DNA from: Acidaminobacter sp. JC074
GTDB lineage: Bacteria > Bacillota > Clostridia > Peptostreptococcales > Acidaminobacteraceae
Length of the DNA: 64,000 nt
Assembly: GCF_022496765.1 (NCBI RefSeq)
Contig: NZ_VANV01000005.1
Location: forward strand, 210,788-274,787
Direction: 5' to 3'
Position numbers and translations under genes: made by a program. Below the pieces are notes generated by a model, which was given only the letters and a program-made list of their open reading frames with translations, was not told where the DNA came from and did no database searches. Shown one piece after another: positions 48,951-58,243 of the stretch (its first letter is position 1; every line of letters begins with the position of its first letter).

Positions 48951-49370
48951 ATGGATACAATTATTACGTTTACGCTTAAAGATTTGCTGGTTTGTGGTGT
49001 ATATATAGCACTTATTGTTATGATTATCTACATCATTAAAATACTTATGAAACTCCATAGTTCGATGAAACATATCAATGCTGTTGTAGAAGACAACAGA
49101 AAAGAAATAGATGCCATTTTAAAAGAAGCACCTGGAATCAGTCAGAATGTCAATACCATTTCTGAGGAAGTTGCACATGATATTACTCAGTTCAGAGGCA
49201 CAGTGGACAACATTGCTGAAACAACTGAATCTGTCACAGAGGTTGTTAAAGAAAATCAGTCTGTTGTTGATGGATTGACATCAATTTTCCATACTGCAAG
49301 TATTGCAAAAGGAGCTTATGATAAGTTCTTTACAAAAGAATCAAATGAAACTGTTAACGAAGAAGAGTAG
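48951..49370 (+). CDS. DUF948-like membrane-anchored coiled-coil protein
   Basis: The 139-residue protein has an N-terminal membrane helix (about 10-32) and a long charged coiled coil with heptads (MKHINAVVEDNRKEIDAILKEAPGISQNVNTISEEV, in part), followed by a short tail. This matches DUF948, small Firmicute proteins of unknown role with a similar layout. Start 48951 is supported by GGGAG; an ATG 15 bases earlier lacks spacing. It ends at a convergent terminator. Confidence 0.78.
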   Translation: MDTIITFTLKDLLVCGVYIALIVMIIYIIKILMKLHSSMKHINAVVEDNRKEIDAILKEAPGISQNVNTISEEVAHDITQFRGTVDNIAETTESVTEVVKENQSVVDGLTSIFHTASIAKGAYDKFFTKESNETVNEEE

Positions 49371-49386
49371 CATCAGCTACTCTTTT
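49363..49386. terminator. Convergent terminator between the DUF948-like and CCA-like genes
   Basis: Arms AAGAGTAGC/GCTACTCTT around four bases, covering both stop codons, with a T run on the plus strand. Confidence 0.85.
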
Positions 49387-50722
49387 CATCTATCATTTTC
49401 TGTAAATGTCTTATGATAGACTTTCTATCATAACGCATGTTACCATAATATATTTTCTTTTTTACATCTTCAATTAAGAGTGTTAATGAAACATCACTGA
49501 GGGCATGCCTGTCGATATCCATGGTCGTAATGGTATTGTTTATTGACTGCAACTCACAATACTTATTGATATAGCCTCTTACTAAATACTCCACATAGTC
49601 TTTAATCTGTTTATTGTTTTCACATTCTATTTGCTGAACATAATAGATTAAAAGGACTTCTATTGTCTGATCCTGAAACTCATCATAAAAGTCGTATTGC
49701 TCTTCTAATGTAATACGCTTCTTATTCATATCAATAGCCAAATCACCACAGCTTTTGATCACTTGACTGTAATACTGACACGTTTCCTCATCAAAGCCAA
49801 AATAATCACAGAAACTATTAAATGAGTCTTCATATCTCTCAGGTGCATTTAGTTTTAATGCCATGACTTGATAAGCATCTTTAAATAGTAGGGAAAATTT
49901 GAGTAACTGGTATTTATTCAAACCACAACTAAATCTATAAACTAGTGCCCTTTTTATATCCCTATATACACCATCACTAAAATACACCTCATCAGACATC
50001 ATCATTTCAAAACTCTCTAGATTTCTTAACCCCTTTGACCAAGTACCAACTGTTTTCATGGCGTCTACAATTGGGTAGGTCGCATCTATCAAGCCAACTT
50101 CATCCAACAACTTAATATATTGATAGGACTTCTTCTGGTTGATTAAGTCAAAAAAGTAATCTGAAACAGAAGCATTTACCTCATAGTTTAACTTCTTCAT
50201 TTCTTTTATTACTTCTTGTTCAATATCTAAATGATGGGTCATCATATAATGGACCATTTTAAAAACTTTACCACCATTTTTTTCTAAGTCTTTATAATGC
50301 ATTGGCCTAATAAAGCCTTCTTTAATAGAATCTTTTACATTAAAGGGATCAACCCAGGATGAATAACAAGATTCCTTAAAACAAGCAAATGCGTTTTTTT
50401 CCACTTCTTTGGATATTTTTATAGAAACAGCATGTAGATTAAAATCAAAAGTTTTAAGATATTCTTCTATTGTTTGACCTTTTAAACTTCTTACCTTTAA
50501 ATGAAAAAACTCATCAAAATAAATAACTTCAAGAGAATCCTCTACATACTTGTACTCCAAAAGCTTTTGATCTTTAATCCAGTCATCTAAATCACTTTCT
50601 ATCATTATTTCAAAATGATCAATATCACCATATATTAGAAACTCGTATGTACTTCTAGGTGATAAATAAAATGTACCTTTATCCAATGAACAAAGATATT
50701 TTATCTCATCGATATTAAACAT
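49373..50722 (-). CDS. Degenerate CCA-adding-enzyme/poly(A)-polymerase-like protein
   Basis: The 449-residue protein keeps the class II nucleotidyltransferase-HD layout: DFNLHAVSI in the place of the conserved RRDFTINA block, DPFNVKDSIKEGFIRP where family members read DPFGGxxDLxxxxIR, then VGLIDATYPIVDAMKTVG and a helical HD-like part (LLKFSLLFKDAY, without the HD residues). But the catalytic GGxxRD and DxD residues are missing from the N-terminal part (FLIYGDIDHFEI). It therefore cannot add CCA by the known mechanism and may be an RNA-binding or regulatory derivative. No frameshift is seen, so it is maintained, not decaying. Upstream of abrB in the divergent direction. Confidence 0.65.
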   Translation of the reverse strand: MFNIDEIKYLCSLDKGTFYLSPRSTYEFLIYGDIDHFEIMIESDLDDWIKDQKLLEYKYVEDSLEVIYFDEFFHLKVRSLKGQTIEEYLKTFDFNLHAVSIKISKEVEKNAFACFKESCYSSWVDPFNVKDSIKEGFIRPMHYKDLEKNGGKVFKMVHYMMTHHLDIEQEVIKEMKKLNYEVNASVSDYFFDLINQKKSYQYIKLLDEVGLIDATYPIVDAMKTVGTWSKGLRNLESFEMMMSDEVYFSDGVYRDIKRALVYRFSCGLNKYQLLKFSLLFKDAYQVMALKLNAPERYEDSFNSFCDYFGFDEETCQYYSQVIKSCGDLAIDMNKKRITLEEQYDFYDEFQDQTIEVLLIYYVQQIECENNKQIKDYVEYLVRGYINKYCELQSINNTITTMDIDRHALSDVSLTLLIEDVKKKIYYGNMRYDRKSIIRHLQKMIDEKSS

Positions 50723-50909
50723 AGATCCCCCTTAATATACTTATACCACAGATAACTGAATATTCAAACATTTATACTTTTCGTGAATAAAATTGAAGAA
50801 AAATGGTAATATTACAAAAATATGAGTAGAAATCAGTTTCATGGGTACAATTACAATGAGCAACCAACTTGTTATTTTCTAAGAAAACCATAATTCGAAT
50901 CTAACTACG

Positions 50910-50938
50910 TTGACTTTTAATTTCATGCTCTGTAATAT
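50910..50938 (+). promoter_or_regulatory. Promoter of abrB
   Basis: TTGACT (50910-50915) and TAATAT (50933-50938) with a 17-base spacer; the start near 50945 leaves a 50-base leader before the abrB start. Confidence 0.7.
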
Positions 50939-50994
50939 TAATAGTGAAGTGGTATGGTATCAATGTCGAAATTTGTCTAAGAGGAGGATGTAAC

Positions 50995-51240
50995 ATGAAA
51001 TCAACTGGAATTGTAAGAAAGGTTGACGAACTTGGAAGAGTCGTTATTCCTATCGAGTTGAGAAGAACATTAATGATTGGTGAAAAAGATGCTTTAGAGA
51101 TCTTTGTTGAAGGTGACACAATCATTCTAAAAAAATACGAACCAGCATGTGTTTTCTGTGGTCAAGCTAAAGGTGTTCAAAACCTTAAGGGAAAAAATGT
51201 TTGCCCTAGCTGTATCGAAGAAATCGGTAACTTAAAGTAA
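50995..51240 (+). CDS. abrB: AbrB-family transition-state regulator
   Basis: An 81-residue protein with the AbrB-type swapped-hairpin DNA-binding domain (STGIVRKVDELGRVVIPIELRRTL, in part; residues 2-50) and a C-terminal four-Cys zinc ribbon (CVFCGQ, CPSC). Bacillus AbrB lacks the zinc ribbon and ends with a different dimerisation domain, while clostridial AbrB-like regulators have this form. Likely a global regulator of stationary-phase genes. ATG at 50995 with AGAGGAGG upstream; a longer frame lacks a site. Head of the abrB-rsmI neighbourhood, but on the opposite strand. Confidence 0.92.
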   Translation: MKSTGIVRKVDELGRVVIPIELRRTLMIGEKDALEIFVEGDTIILKKYEPACVFCGQAKGVQNLKGKNVCPSCIEEIGNLK

Positions 51241-51276
51241 TCATAGATTTTATTTACTCTATTTTAAGAAGAAAAA

Positions 51277-51304
51277 AAGCCTCTAAAGAGGCTTATTTTT
51301 TTAG
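51277..51304. terminator. Convergent terminator abrB/rsmI
   Basis: Arms AAGCCTCT/AGAGGCTT around two bases, with a T-rich run on the plus strand, covering the end of rsmI. Confidence 0.9.
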
Positions 51305-52126
51305 ATTTATGCTGACTTGATAAACTTCCTTTTTAGGAAGTTTTCTTTTCTTTGAAACTTCGGTGGTCGCTTCTTTTTTTGTCAGTCCCTTAGCCATCAA
51401 TTCAAGCAAATGTTCTTCAATGCTTGTGTCAAAAGTTTCAACTTCCACAGCGTCATTTCCAGCGACTAATAGAACAAACTCACCCTTAACACCTGCCGTG
51501 CTGAAGTGTTGAATGCAGTCTTCTATGCTTCCTCTGACATATTCTTCATACCTTTTTGTCAACTCTCTGGCTGCTACCATTTGACGATTACCAAACACCT
51601 TTTGAAAGACTTTTAAAGTATCCAAAAGTCTATGTGGCGATTCATAAAATACCAAAGTAGAAGTGAGTTTTGAAAGATACTCAAGTCGTTCATTTCTTGT
51701 TTTCTTATGTTTTTCTAAGAAACCTTCAAAGTGAAAATATCGAGTGGATAAACCTGAAGCAGCTAAAGCAGTTACCACTGCTGATGCACCTGGAAGGGCA
51801 ATTACTTCTATACCATTTTCGATACATAATTTCACTAAATCCTCACCTGGATCAGAAATACCAGGCATACCAGCATCAGACACCAAGGCAACATTTTTAC
51901 CTTCTAATAACCTATCAATCAAGGCAATTCCAGCGCTTTTTTTGTTGTGCTCATGGTATGAAATCAGCTTGTTTTTTATTTCAAAATGGTTTAAAAGTTT
52001 CAATGAATGACGTGTATCTTCAGCTGCAACAATGTCTACCATTTTAAGGGTGTTTACCCCCCTAATTGTCATATCATCCAAGTTTCCTATAGGTGTTGGA
52101 CAAATATATAACTTACCGTTTTCCAT
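51293..52126 (-). CDS. rsmI: 16S rRNA 2'-O-ribose C1402 methyltransferase
   Basis: The 277-residue protein has the RsmI pattern LYICPTPIGNLDDMTIRG, AAEDTRHSLKLLNHF, SDAGMPGISDPGEDLV and PHRLLDTL. It methylates the ribose of C1402 in 16S rRNA at the decoding site, working with RsmH. Position beside abrB and before yabB is the same as in Bacillus. Length normal. Confidence 0.95.
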   Translation of the reverse strand: MENGKLYICPTPIGNLDDMTIRGVNTLKMVDIVAAEDTRHSLKLLNHFEIKNKLISYHEHNKKSAGIALIDRLLEGKNVALVSDAGMPGISDPGEDLVKLCIENGIEVIALPGASAVVTALAASGLSTRYFHFEGFLEKHKKTRNERLEYLSKLTSTLVFYESPHRLLDTLKVFQKVFGNRQMVAARELTKRYEEYVRGSIEDCIQHFSTAGVKGEFVLLVAGNDAVEVETFDTSIEEHLLELMAKGLTKKEATTEVSKKRKLPKKEVYQVSINLKK

Positions 52127-52134
52127 ACTTCCTC

Positions 52135-52878
52135 CTAGAATACATCAATTTTTAGATTCCTGTAAATCTCCCTAATCTGAGGTGTGTAATCCCTGTTATT
52201 ATCATAAACGTATAGATTTTCCTTATGTTTTAACTCGTGATTACCATTTTTTACACACTTAATTAATAGAATGTTCGGTGGCTTATCACAATGCGGATAC
52301 ACATATTGTAAAGTTTTTGGTTCCAAATTATGTTTTCTACAGTAGTATATGATGTCAACTAATCTCATTGGTCGATGGACCATATAAAAACAACCCTTGT
52401 TTTTTAGTAGCAGTGCTGCAGTCTTAATGAAGTCCTCAAGATCACCACTTGTTTCATGACGCGATTGAGCTTTTACAGAACCATTGTTTATAAGGGCGTT
52501 TCCCTTTTTAAAATAAGGTGGATTAGAGACGATTACATCAAATGACCCTGCATCAAACTTATTTTTAAGCTCAAGGACATCAGCCTTAATGATTTCAATA
52601 GTGTCTTCTAACTTATTTTTCTTAACAGATCTATGTGCCATATCGGCTACTTGATCTTGCTTTTCTATACCATAGATTTTATCCACTTGATGGTTAAGTG
52701 ATAACAGTAATGGAATGATGCCTGTACCCGTTCCCATGTCCATGATTCTATCACCATCTTTAATCTCGGCAAAATGACTTAACAGAACTGCATCAATACC
52801 ATATGAAAACCACTTTTTATTCTGAATGATTCCAAATCCATTTTTCTGAATCAAATCGAAACGTTCATTGTCTAACAT
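52135..52878 (-). CDS. tRNA1(Val) N6-adenine methyltransferase-like protein
   Basis: The 247-residue protein has a Rossmann methyltransferase core (MDMGTGTGIIPLLLSLN, motif I) and VSNPPYF, the NPPY motif of N6-adenine methylases. Family is TrmN6/YabB. It follows the Bacillus order rsmI-yabB-yaaT and is separated by 8 bases from rsmI. It probably methylates A37 of a tRNA; exact target inferred from the family. Confidence 0.9.
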   Translation of the reverse strand: MLDNERFDLIQKNGFGIIQNKKWFSYGIDAVLLSHFAEIKDGDRIMDMGTGTGIIPLLLSLNHQVDKIYGIEKQDQVADMAHRSVKKNKLEDTIEIIKADVLELKNKFDAGSFDVIVSNPPYFKKGNALINNGSVKAQSRHETSGDLEDFIKTAALLLKNKGCFYMVHRPMRLVDIIYYCRKHNLEPKTLQYVYPHCDKPPNILLIKCVKNGNHELKHKENLYVYDNNRDYTPQIREIYRNLKIDVF

Positions 52879-52902
52879 ATTTTCTCCAAAAATAAGAACA
52901 GG

Positions 52903-53793
52903 TTACCCCTGCTCTTTAGTTTCTTTCCCTTGCTCTTTTTGTTGTTTCTTCTGAGGTGGGTTTCTTCTTATTCTTCTGATATCTTTTTTCTTATAAGCAG
53001 TAATGTCCTCATCTAAAACAGGCTTACCATCTTCCTCACCTACAATTAAACGAACTTTTACAAGCTCTCTGATAGTTTGAGTGTTTACAACAATAGCCTT
53101 TCCATCAGGTGTTTTTATCATTTCACCATCTTTAGGCATGCCTTTTTTAAGCTCAAGATAAACTTCATGTTCATACTTCAAACAACACATCAAACGACCA
53201 CAAATACCCGATATTTTTGTTGGATTTAAAGATAAGTTTTGATCTTTAGCCATCTTAATAGATACGGGCTCAAAATCACCTAACCAATTAGCACAACAAA
53301 GTCTCTTACCACATGATCCAATGCCGTTTAACATCTTTGCTTCATCTCTAACACCTATCTGTCTAAGTTCAATTCTTGTTCTAAAAACAGATGCTAAATC
53401 TTTTACTAACTCTCTGAAATCAACTCTTCCATCAGATGTGAAATAGAAAATAACTTTATTGTTATCAAAAGTATACTCAACGTCAATCAGTTTCATTTCT
53501 AATTCATGATGTTTGATTTTCTCTAAACAAATGCTAAATGCCTCAGCCTTCTTTGTTTGATTTTCTTCATGAACTTTTATGTCTTCTTCTGTTGCTACTC
53601 TTAAGACCTTCTTCAAAGGTGCAATCACCTCATCATCAGGAATTTGACGCTTATTGATAACCAAATTACCAAACTCTACACCTCTTGCTGTTTCAACAAT
53701 AACGTGTTTGGCTTCTGAGGTATCAATATTATCAGGATCAAAATAATATATTTTTCCTGCTTTTTTAAATCTTACTCCAATGACCGTAACCAT
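52903..53793 (-). CDS. yaaT: PSP1 domain protein YaaT
   Basis: The 296-residue protein contains the PSP1 core: VTVIGVRFKKAGKIYYFDP, FYFTSDGRVDFRELVKDLASVFRTRIELRQIGVRDEAKMLNGIGSCGKRLCCANWLGDFEPVSIKMAKDQNLSLNPTKISGICGRLMCCLKYE (partial) with paired CC motifs. In Bacillus YaaT belongs to the Y-complex (with YlbF, YmcA) that affects RNase Y and sporulation entry. C-terminal tail is Lys/Gln-rich. It lies directly after holB (adjacent stop/start). Confidence 0.92.
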   Translation of the reverse strand: MVTVIGVRFKKAGKIYYFDPDNIDTSEAKHVIVETARGVEFGNLVINKRQIPDDEVIAPLKKVLRVATEEDIKVHEENQTKKAEAFSICLEKIKHHELEMKLIDVEYTFDNNKVIFYFTSDGRVDFRELVKDLASVFRTRIELRQIGVRDEAKMLNGIGSCGKRLCCANWLGDFEPVSIKMAKDQNLSLNPTKISGICGRLMCCLKYEHEVYLELKKGMPKDGEMIKTPDGKAIVVNTQTIRELVKVRLIVGEEDGKPVLDEDITAYKKKDIRRIRRNPPQKKQQKEQGKETKEQG

Positions 53794-54768
53794 TTAGTCC
53801 TCCAATAATTGAATCAACATGACTTCCATCGTTAAATCAAAGTGTCCATGTTGTCTTAACTTCTTCTTTGTAAGCTCAATTGCTTCAATATTATTTATTA
53901 TCTTATTTAAAGATAGGTTTCTTGCCAACTTCTTGATCACATCAAGCGATCTTGAATGAATCAATAAATGCTTTGCTTTAGCCTGCTTGAATAAAAGTAT
54001 ATCTCTATACCATAATATCATATAATCCAGTATCTTCTGAATGTTTTCTTTCTCGTCATTAAAGTATGATAATTGCTCTAATAACTTGGCCTTTTCATTT
54101 GTATGAATTGCCTGAAGAATTTCCTCTGTATGAGATTGGATCAACTTAAAGCTTTCTGACGTTATGTAGTCAATCGCCTTACCTATAGAGCCATCCGCTA
54201 ACTTAGCGATTATCTCTGCTTCATCTGTTTCATGATTTGACTCAATGTAATTCAATACAAGATCCTGATGAAGGCCATTCAACTTAATAATTTGACATCT
54301 AGACAGAACCGTCGGTAATAGCGCTTCTGAGTTGGTTGTTAACATAAGAATCACAACATGCAAAGGCGGTTCCTCAAGTGTCTTTAAAATTCTATTTTGA
54401 GATGAAGCATTCATCTTATCCGCATCTTTTATTAAAACAACCTTATATTGTCCATCATAAGGCTTTATATTGATAAAATCTTGAAAAGCTTCAATTTGTG
54501 CGTTTTTTATTTGTGTACCTTCTGGCTCAATAACCATAAAATCAGGATGATTGTCATGATTCATTTTTAAACATGACCTACATACACCACAAGCATCACC
54601 TGTTTTAGATTCACATAAGACAGAGGCTGATAATGCAGATCCTAAAGTCGTTTTACCCACACCTACCATACCTTCAAGCATGATTGCATGAGGTAAGGTT
54701 TCATTTTTTATTAATTCTTTAAAATATGCACATGTCTTTTCATGTCCAATTACTCTATTAAAACTCAT
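53794..54768 (-). CDS. holB: DNA polymerase III delta' subunit
   Basis: The 324-residue protein has the clamp-loader AAA+ pattern VIGHEKTCAYFKELIKN, GMVGVGKTT (Walker A), a zinc module (CESKTGDACGVCRSC), LIKDADKMN and LKTLEEPP (SRC-type sensor LSRC). It is the delta' subunit of the clamp loader. As in Bacillus it precedes yaaT. It overlaps lepB by 11 bases. The usual tmk gene next to holB is replaced by lepB here. Confidence 0.93.
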   Translation of the reverse strand: MSFNRVIGHEKTCAYFKELIKNETLPHAIMLEGMVGVGKTTLGSALSASVLCESKTGDACGVCRSCLKMNHDNHPDFMVIEPEGTQIKNAQIEAFQDFINIKPYDGQYKVVLIKDADKMNASSQNRILKTLEEPPLHVVILMLTTNSEALLPTVLSRCQIIKLNGLHQDLVLNYIESNHETDEAEIIAKLADGSIGKAIDYITSESFKLIQSHTEEILQAIHTNEKAKLLEQLSYFNDEKENIQKILDYMILWYRDILLFKQAKAKHLLIHSRSLDVIKKLARNLSLNKIINNIEAIELTKKKLRQHGHFDLTMEVMLIQLLED

Positions 54769-55321
54769 CTATCTTTCCAATTTTGTCTAATGGGAATATC
54801 CTATAAGTCGTTTTACCCACAATTCTTTCTTCTTCTATCAAACCAATATCAGGATTTCTACTGTCCATACTGAATCGTCTGTTATCCCCCATTACAAAAT
54901 AATAGCCTTCTGGAATTTCCTCAAAGAAAATTGTGTCATAACCAGAATCATTGATGTATGGTTCGTCTAAGAGCTCATCATTTACATAAACATCTGCACC
55001 CTCAATAACAATCTTATCACCAGGGCCTGCAATTACTCGCTTTATAAGTTTCTTTCTTGTATTTTCATTGACAAAAAATCGTCTGTAAAAAGGCAGTTCA
55101 TTAACGCCTGACTCACCAAAAGTCATATCCGATTTAAAAACAATAATGTCCCCATTTTCAACATTCTTAGTCTTTTGAATAACCACCATATCCTTAGGTT
55201 GTAAGGTTGGTACCATAGATGTGTGATATATAGTTGTTGGTACAACAAACAATTGTAGTACAAACACAAAAACAGCCGCAAAAACAATCGACTTGATCCA
55301 TTCCAATAATTCTTGTTTCAT
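54758..55321 (-). CDS. lepB: Signal peptidase I
   Basis: The 187-residue protein has an N-terminal membrane helix (about 8-28) and the type I signal peptidase boxes: TSMVPTLQPKDMVVI (catalytic Ser), YRRFFVNENTRKKLIKRVIAGPGDKI (catalytic Lys) and GDNRRFSMDSRNPDIGLI. It removes signal peptides from exported proteins on the outer face of the membrane. It sits in the holB cluster and overlaps holB, an unusual placement. Confidence 0.95.
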   Translation of the reverse strand: MKQELLEWIKSIVFAAVFVFVLQLFVVPTTIYHTSMVPTLQPKDMVVIQKTKNVENGDIIVFKSDMTFGESGVNELPFYRRFFVNENTRKKLIKRVIAGPGDKIVIEGADVYVNDELLDEPYINDSGYDTIFFEEIPEGYYFVMGDNRRFSMDSRNPDIGLIEEERIVGKTTYRIFPLDKIGKIDEF

Positions 55322-55329
55322 TTTTCCTC

Positions 55330-56718
55330 CTAGTCAGCAAGGATATTGATTTTATCACTCATAGATTCAATACCACTAATATTATTTTTTTTTGCTAACA
55401 TCTCTTTTATTAATTCTATCTTATCTTCTTCGAACATTTCCCCAGGAATAATTAAAGGTATTCCAGGTGGATAAGGTATGATATATTGTGCGGCGATTTT
55501 GCCACAAGCATCTTCCAATTTTATTTGATTATGAACGCCATAATAAGCTTCATTTATTGATAATTTAGGCATACAAGTGTCACTATAGACAATTGTATCT
55601 ATACCACTATAACATTTAAATTTCAACATTTCCATTGTTTTGATTAAATAATCAAAGTCCTTTTGAGTGTTCATAATGCTGGTTACTAAAACACCTACTT
55701 TATCATTGGAAAATTCTATTTGAATGCCATTCATTCTCAGCATTTCTTCAAATGAAATTGGATCAATATTATACTTACTACCAAGTAAAGTTAACTTAGT
55801 TGGATCCAAAGAAAATCCGTCAGGTAAATCCTCTTCTATTAGAAATAACTTATGTTTTTTCTTTATTCTCTTGATTTCTTCTAAAAGATTCTCCATCAAT
55901 CTTTTGCCTTCTTTTTTAGATATGTCATAACCAATATCTAATGAAGACATCAGAAGGTAAGATGGACTTGATGTTTGATGCAGTTTTAACATCATTTCCA
56001 ACTTATTCTGTGATATTCTATCTGAATTTAAATGAAGTACAGAAGCCTGGGTCATAACAGGTAAAGACTTATGGCTAGACTGCACCACTATATCTGCTCC
56101 GATCTCAAGAGCCGAAGGCATTAAATCTGAACTTAAAAACAAGTGAGCGCCATGTGCTTCATCCACTATTAGCATAATATTATACTTATCTAATACAGCT
56201 TTTATTGCTTTTAAATCACTCCCAATACCATAATAATTAGGATAAGTTAAAACCAAACCCTTGACATGCGGATGAGCTTGAATGGCCTTTTCCACCTGCG
56301 AAGGCGTAATCCCCATAGGAATACCAAACGCCATAATCGGGTTGATATAAACTGCATTTATCTGACCTAAAAATAGACCATCATAAACTGCTCGATGACA
56401 ATCTCTTGCAACCAAAAGCGTATCACCAGGTTGAACTGCTGACATGATCATGGCATATATTCCCGATGTGGTGCCACCAACAAGATAATAGCTTTCTTTA
56501 GTATCTAGTAGATTGGACAACTCATCCTGAGATTCTTTAATACAGGACTCAGGATCAAACAAATCATCTGTACCAGGTATTTCAGTCACATCAATGTCTA
56601 AAATACTATCCAAACGGTCTAAATATGGCTTATAGAGTTCAGTATATTTATGACCTGGAACATGAAAAGATACTAGGTTTTCATCTTTGATGGCGGTCAA
56701 TTGATCAAACAGTTTCAA
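55330..56718 (-). CDS. Orn/Lys/Arg decarboxylase-type PLP enzyme (YaaO-like)
   Basis: The 462-residue protein has the fold type I decarboxylase pattern with SFHVPGHKYTELY, GTTSGIYAMIMSAVQPGD, VDEAHGAHLFLSSD, SSHKSLPVMTQASVLH (PLP Lys) and YPPGIPLIIPGE at the C-terminus. The SxHK motif and C-terminal PPGIP are those of the SpeA/CadA-like family in Firmicutes (Bacillus yaaO next to tmk and holB). Substrate (Lys, Orn or Arg) is not decided. It overlaps the small membrane gene by four bases. Confidence 0.92.
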   Translation of the reverse strand: MKLFDQLTAIKDENLVSFHVPGHKYTELYKPYLDRLDSILDIDVTEIPGTDDLFDPESCIKESQDELSNLLDTKESYYLVGGTTSGIYAMIMSAVQPGDTLLVARDCHRAVYDGLFLGQINAVYINPIMAFGIPMGITPSQVEKAIQAHPHVKGLVLTYPNYYGIGSDLKAIKAVLDKYNIMLIVDEAHGAHLFLSSDLMPSALEIGADIVVQSSHKSLPVMTQASVLHLNSDRISQNKLEMMLKLHQTSSPSYLLMSSLDIGYDISKKEGKRLMENLLEEIKRIKKKHKLFLIEEDLPDGFSLDPTKLTLLGSKYNIDPISFEEMLRMNGIQIEFSNDKVGVLVTSIMNTQKDFDYLIKTMEMLKFKCYSGIDTIVYSDTCMPKLSINEAYYGVHNQIKLEDACGKIAAQYIIPYPPGIPLIIPGEMFEEDKIELIKEMLAKKNNISGIESMSDKINILAD

Positions 56719-56897
56719 GATTTTTTCCTCTTATTAACATCGTATAATTTTGTAGTCTTTCTTTTTTCAGCTTCTTTTTCCTTATCATTTTTATTCAAAT
56801 GATAGTTGATTCTTAAAATATTGACTAATGCCACTATAACCACTACTACAAAAATAAGAGATACACCAATTATTTGTGTCATCAAAACTTTATCCAT
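56715..56897 (-). CDS. Small single-pass membrane protein upstream of YaaO-like gene
   Basis: The 60-residue protein has one membrane helix (about 6-27) and a basic, lysine-rich C-terminal tail. I recognise no family. Start 56897 is chosen for GAGGTA upstream; a longer start at 56912 has no good site. It overlaps the YaaO-like gene by four bases and so heads the YaaO-like-lepB-holB-yaaT-yabB-rsmI series. Confidence 0.6.
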   Translation of the reverse strand: MDKVLMTQIIGVSLIFVVVVIVALVNILRINYHLNKNDKEKEAEKRKTTKLYDVNKRKKS

Positions 56898-57038
56898 TAC
56901 CTCACCTATCAAAAAAAGACTTATTTTATCAAGAAAATTATGATACTATATTAGATATCTTATTATAACAAGTATCCAATACCATATTCTACAATGGCTG
57001 GACTTGTTATAAAAACTTAATGATTTGGAGGCAAGCAC

Positions 57039-58223
57039 ATGTTGGCAAATAAAACATCCATCATCTCACCATCAGTGACGATTGGTATCAGTACAAAGGT
57101 AAAAGAACTGAACAGACAAGGCATTGAAGTGACAAGTCTTAGTATAGGGGAACCTGATTTCTTTACACCAGACAAGGTAAAACAAGCTGCTATTGAAGCG
57201 ATTCATGCTAACAAAACTAAATACGATTCGGCTTCAGGTCTTTTTGAATTAAAGCAGGCTATTGTAGATAAATTAAAGAGGGACAATCATGTTTCTTATG
57301 ACCTTGATGAAATTGTTGTGACAAGTGGCGCCAAACATGCAATATCCAATGCACTACTTGCTATCTTAAATCCAAATGATGAAGTTATTATTCCAAAACC
57401 ATATTGGACATCTTATCCTGAGATGGTCAAACTTTTAAATGGTACACCAGTATTTGTTAACACAAAAGAGGAAAACTCATTCAAGCTACAAGCTGCAGAG
57501 TTAAAAGCTTTAATCTCTAATAAGACAAAAGCTGTATTTATAACTAATCCATCCAATCCAACTGGTGCCGTTTATACAAAAGAAGAACTAGAACCAATTG
57601 TTAAGATGTGTATTGAAAATCAAATCTACATACTAGCTGATGAAATCTATGAAAAAATTACTTTTGATGATGATTTTACTTCTATTGCAAGTTTATCAGA
57701 AGAAGCAAAAAATATGACGATTACAATCAATGGCCTTTCAAAGTCAGCTTCGATGACAGGCTGGCGATTAGGTTATACAGCAACTAATAAAAAACTTGCA
57801 TCAGCCATGTCGGCTATACAGGGCCATTTGGTATCACATCCTTCTACAATCACACAATGGGCTGCTGTTGAAGCCATTAATAACTGTGAAGCAGATACAA
57901 AGCACATGGTCGATACTTATCACAGTAGGAGAAATGAAGTCATTCAAATGTTTGAAGATATTGAGGACTTGTCAATCGTTAGACCGGATGGCGCCTTTTA
58001 TGTCTTTATCAATATTTCTAAATTAAAGGCTTATATAGATACGCCTGATAGTTTCTCCTTAGAAGTTTGTAATAGACTACTTGATGATTATAGGTTGGCT
58101 ATTGTTCCAGGTATAGCATTTGGACTAGATGATTATGTTAGAATCACTTATGCTGCTGATATGGAAACCATTAAAACTGGTATTGAAAAAATGAAACAAT
58201 TTATAAATGACCTAAAAAAATAG
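57039..58223 (+). CDS. Class I pyridoxal-phosphate aminotransferase (aspartate type)
   Basis: The 394-residue protein has the AspC/AAT-I pattern LSIGEPDFFTPD, YDSASGLFELKQAIVDKL, ITNPSNPTGAVY, LADEIYEKITFDD, and NGLSKSASMTGWRLGY (PLP Lys), WRLGY and GAFYVFINIS. It transfers amino groups between aspartate and 2-oxoglutarate or related acids; precise substrate not shown. GGAGG precedes the ATG at 57039. Monocistronic. Confidence 0.93.
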   Translation: MLANKTSIISPSVTIGISTKVKELNRQGIEVTSLSIGEPDFFTPDKVKQAAIEAIHANKTKYDSASGLFELKQAIVDKLKRDNHVSYDLDEIVVTSGAKHAISNALLAILNPNDEVIIPKPYWTSYPEMVKLLNGTPVFVNTKEENSFKLQAAELKALISNKTKAVFITNPSNPTGAVYTKEELEPIVKMCIENQIYILADEIYEKITFDDDFTSIASLSEEAKNMTITINGLSKSASMTGWRLGYTATNKKLASAMSAIQGHLVSHPSTITQWAAVEAINNCEADTKHMVDTYHSRRNEVIQMFEDIEDLSIVRPDGAFYVFINISKLKAYIDTPDSFSLEVCNRLLDDYRLAIVPGIAFGLDDYVRITYAADMETIKTGIEKMKQFINDLKK

Positions 58224-58243
58224 AGCTGATTTCAGCTCTATTT
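58218..58243. terminator. Convergent terminator aminotransferase/sigma-like gene
   Basis: Arms AAATAGAGCTGA/TCAGCTCTATTT around two bases, flanked by A and T runs, so it works both ways. Confidence 0.9.
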
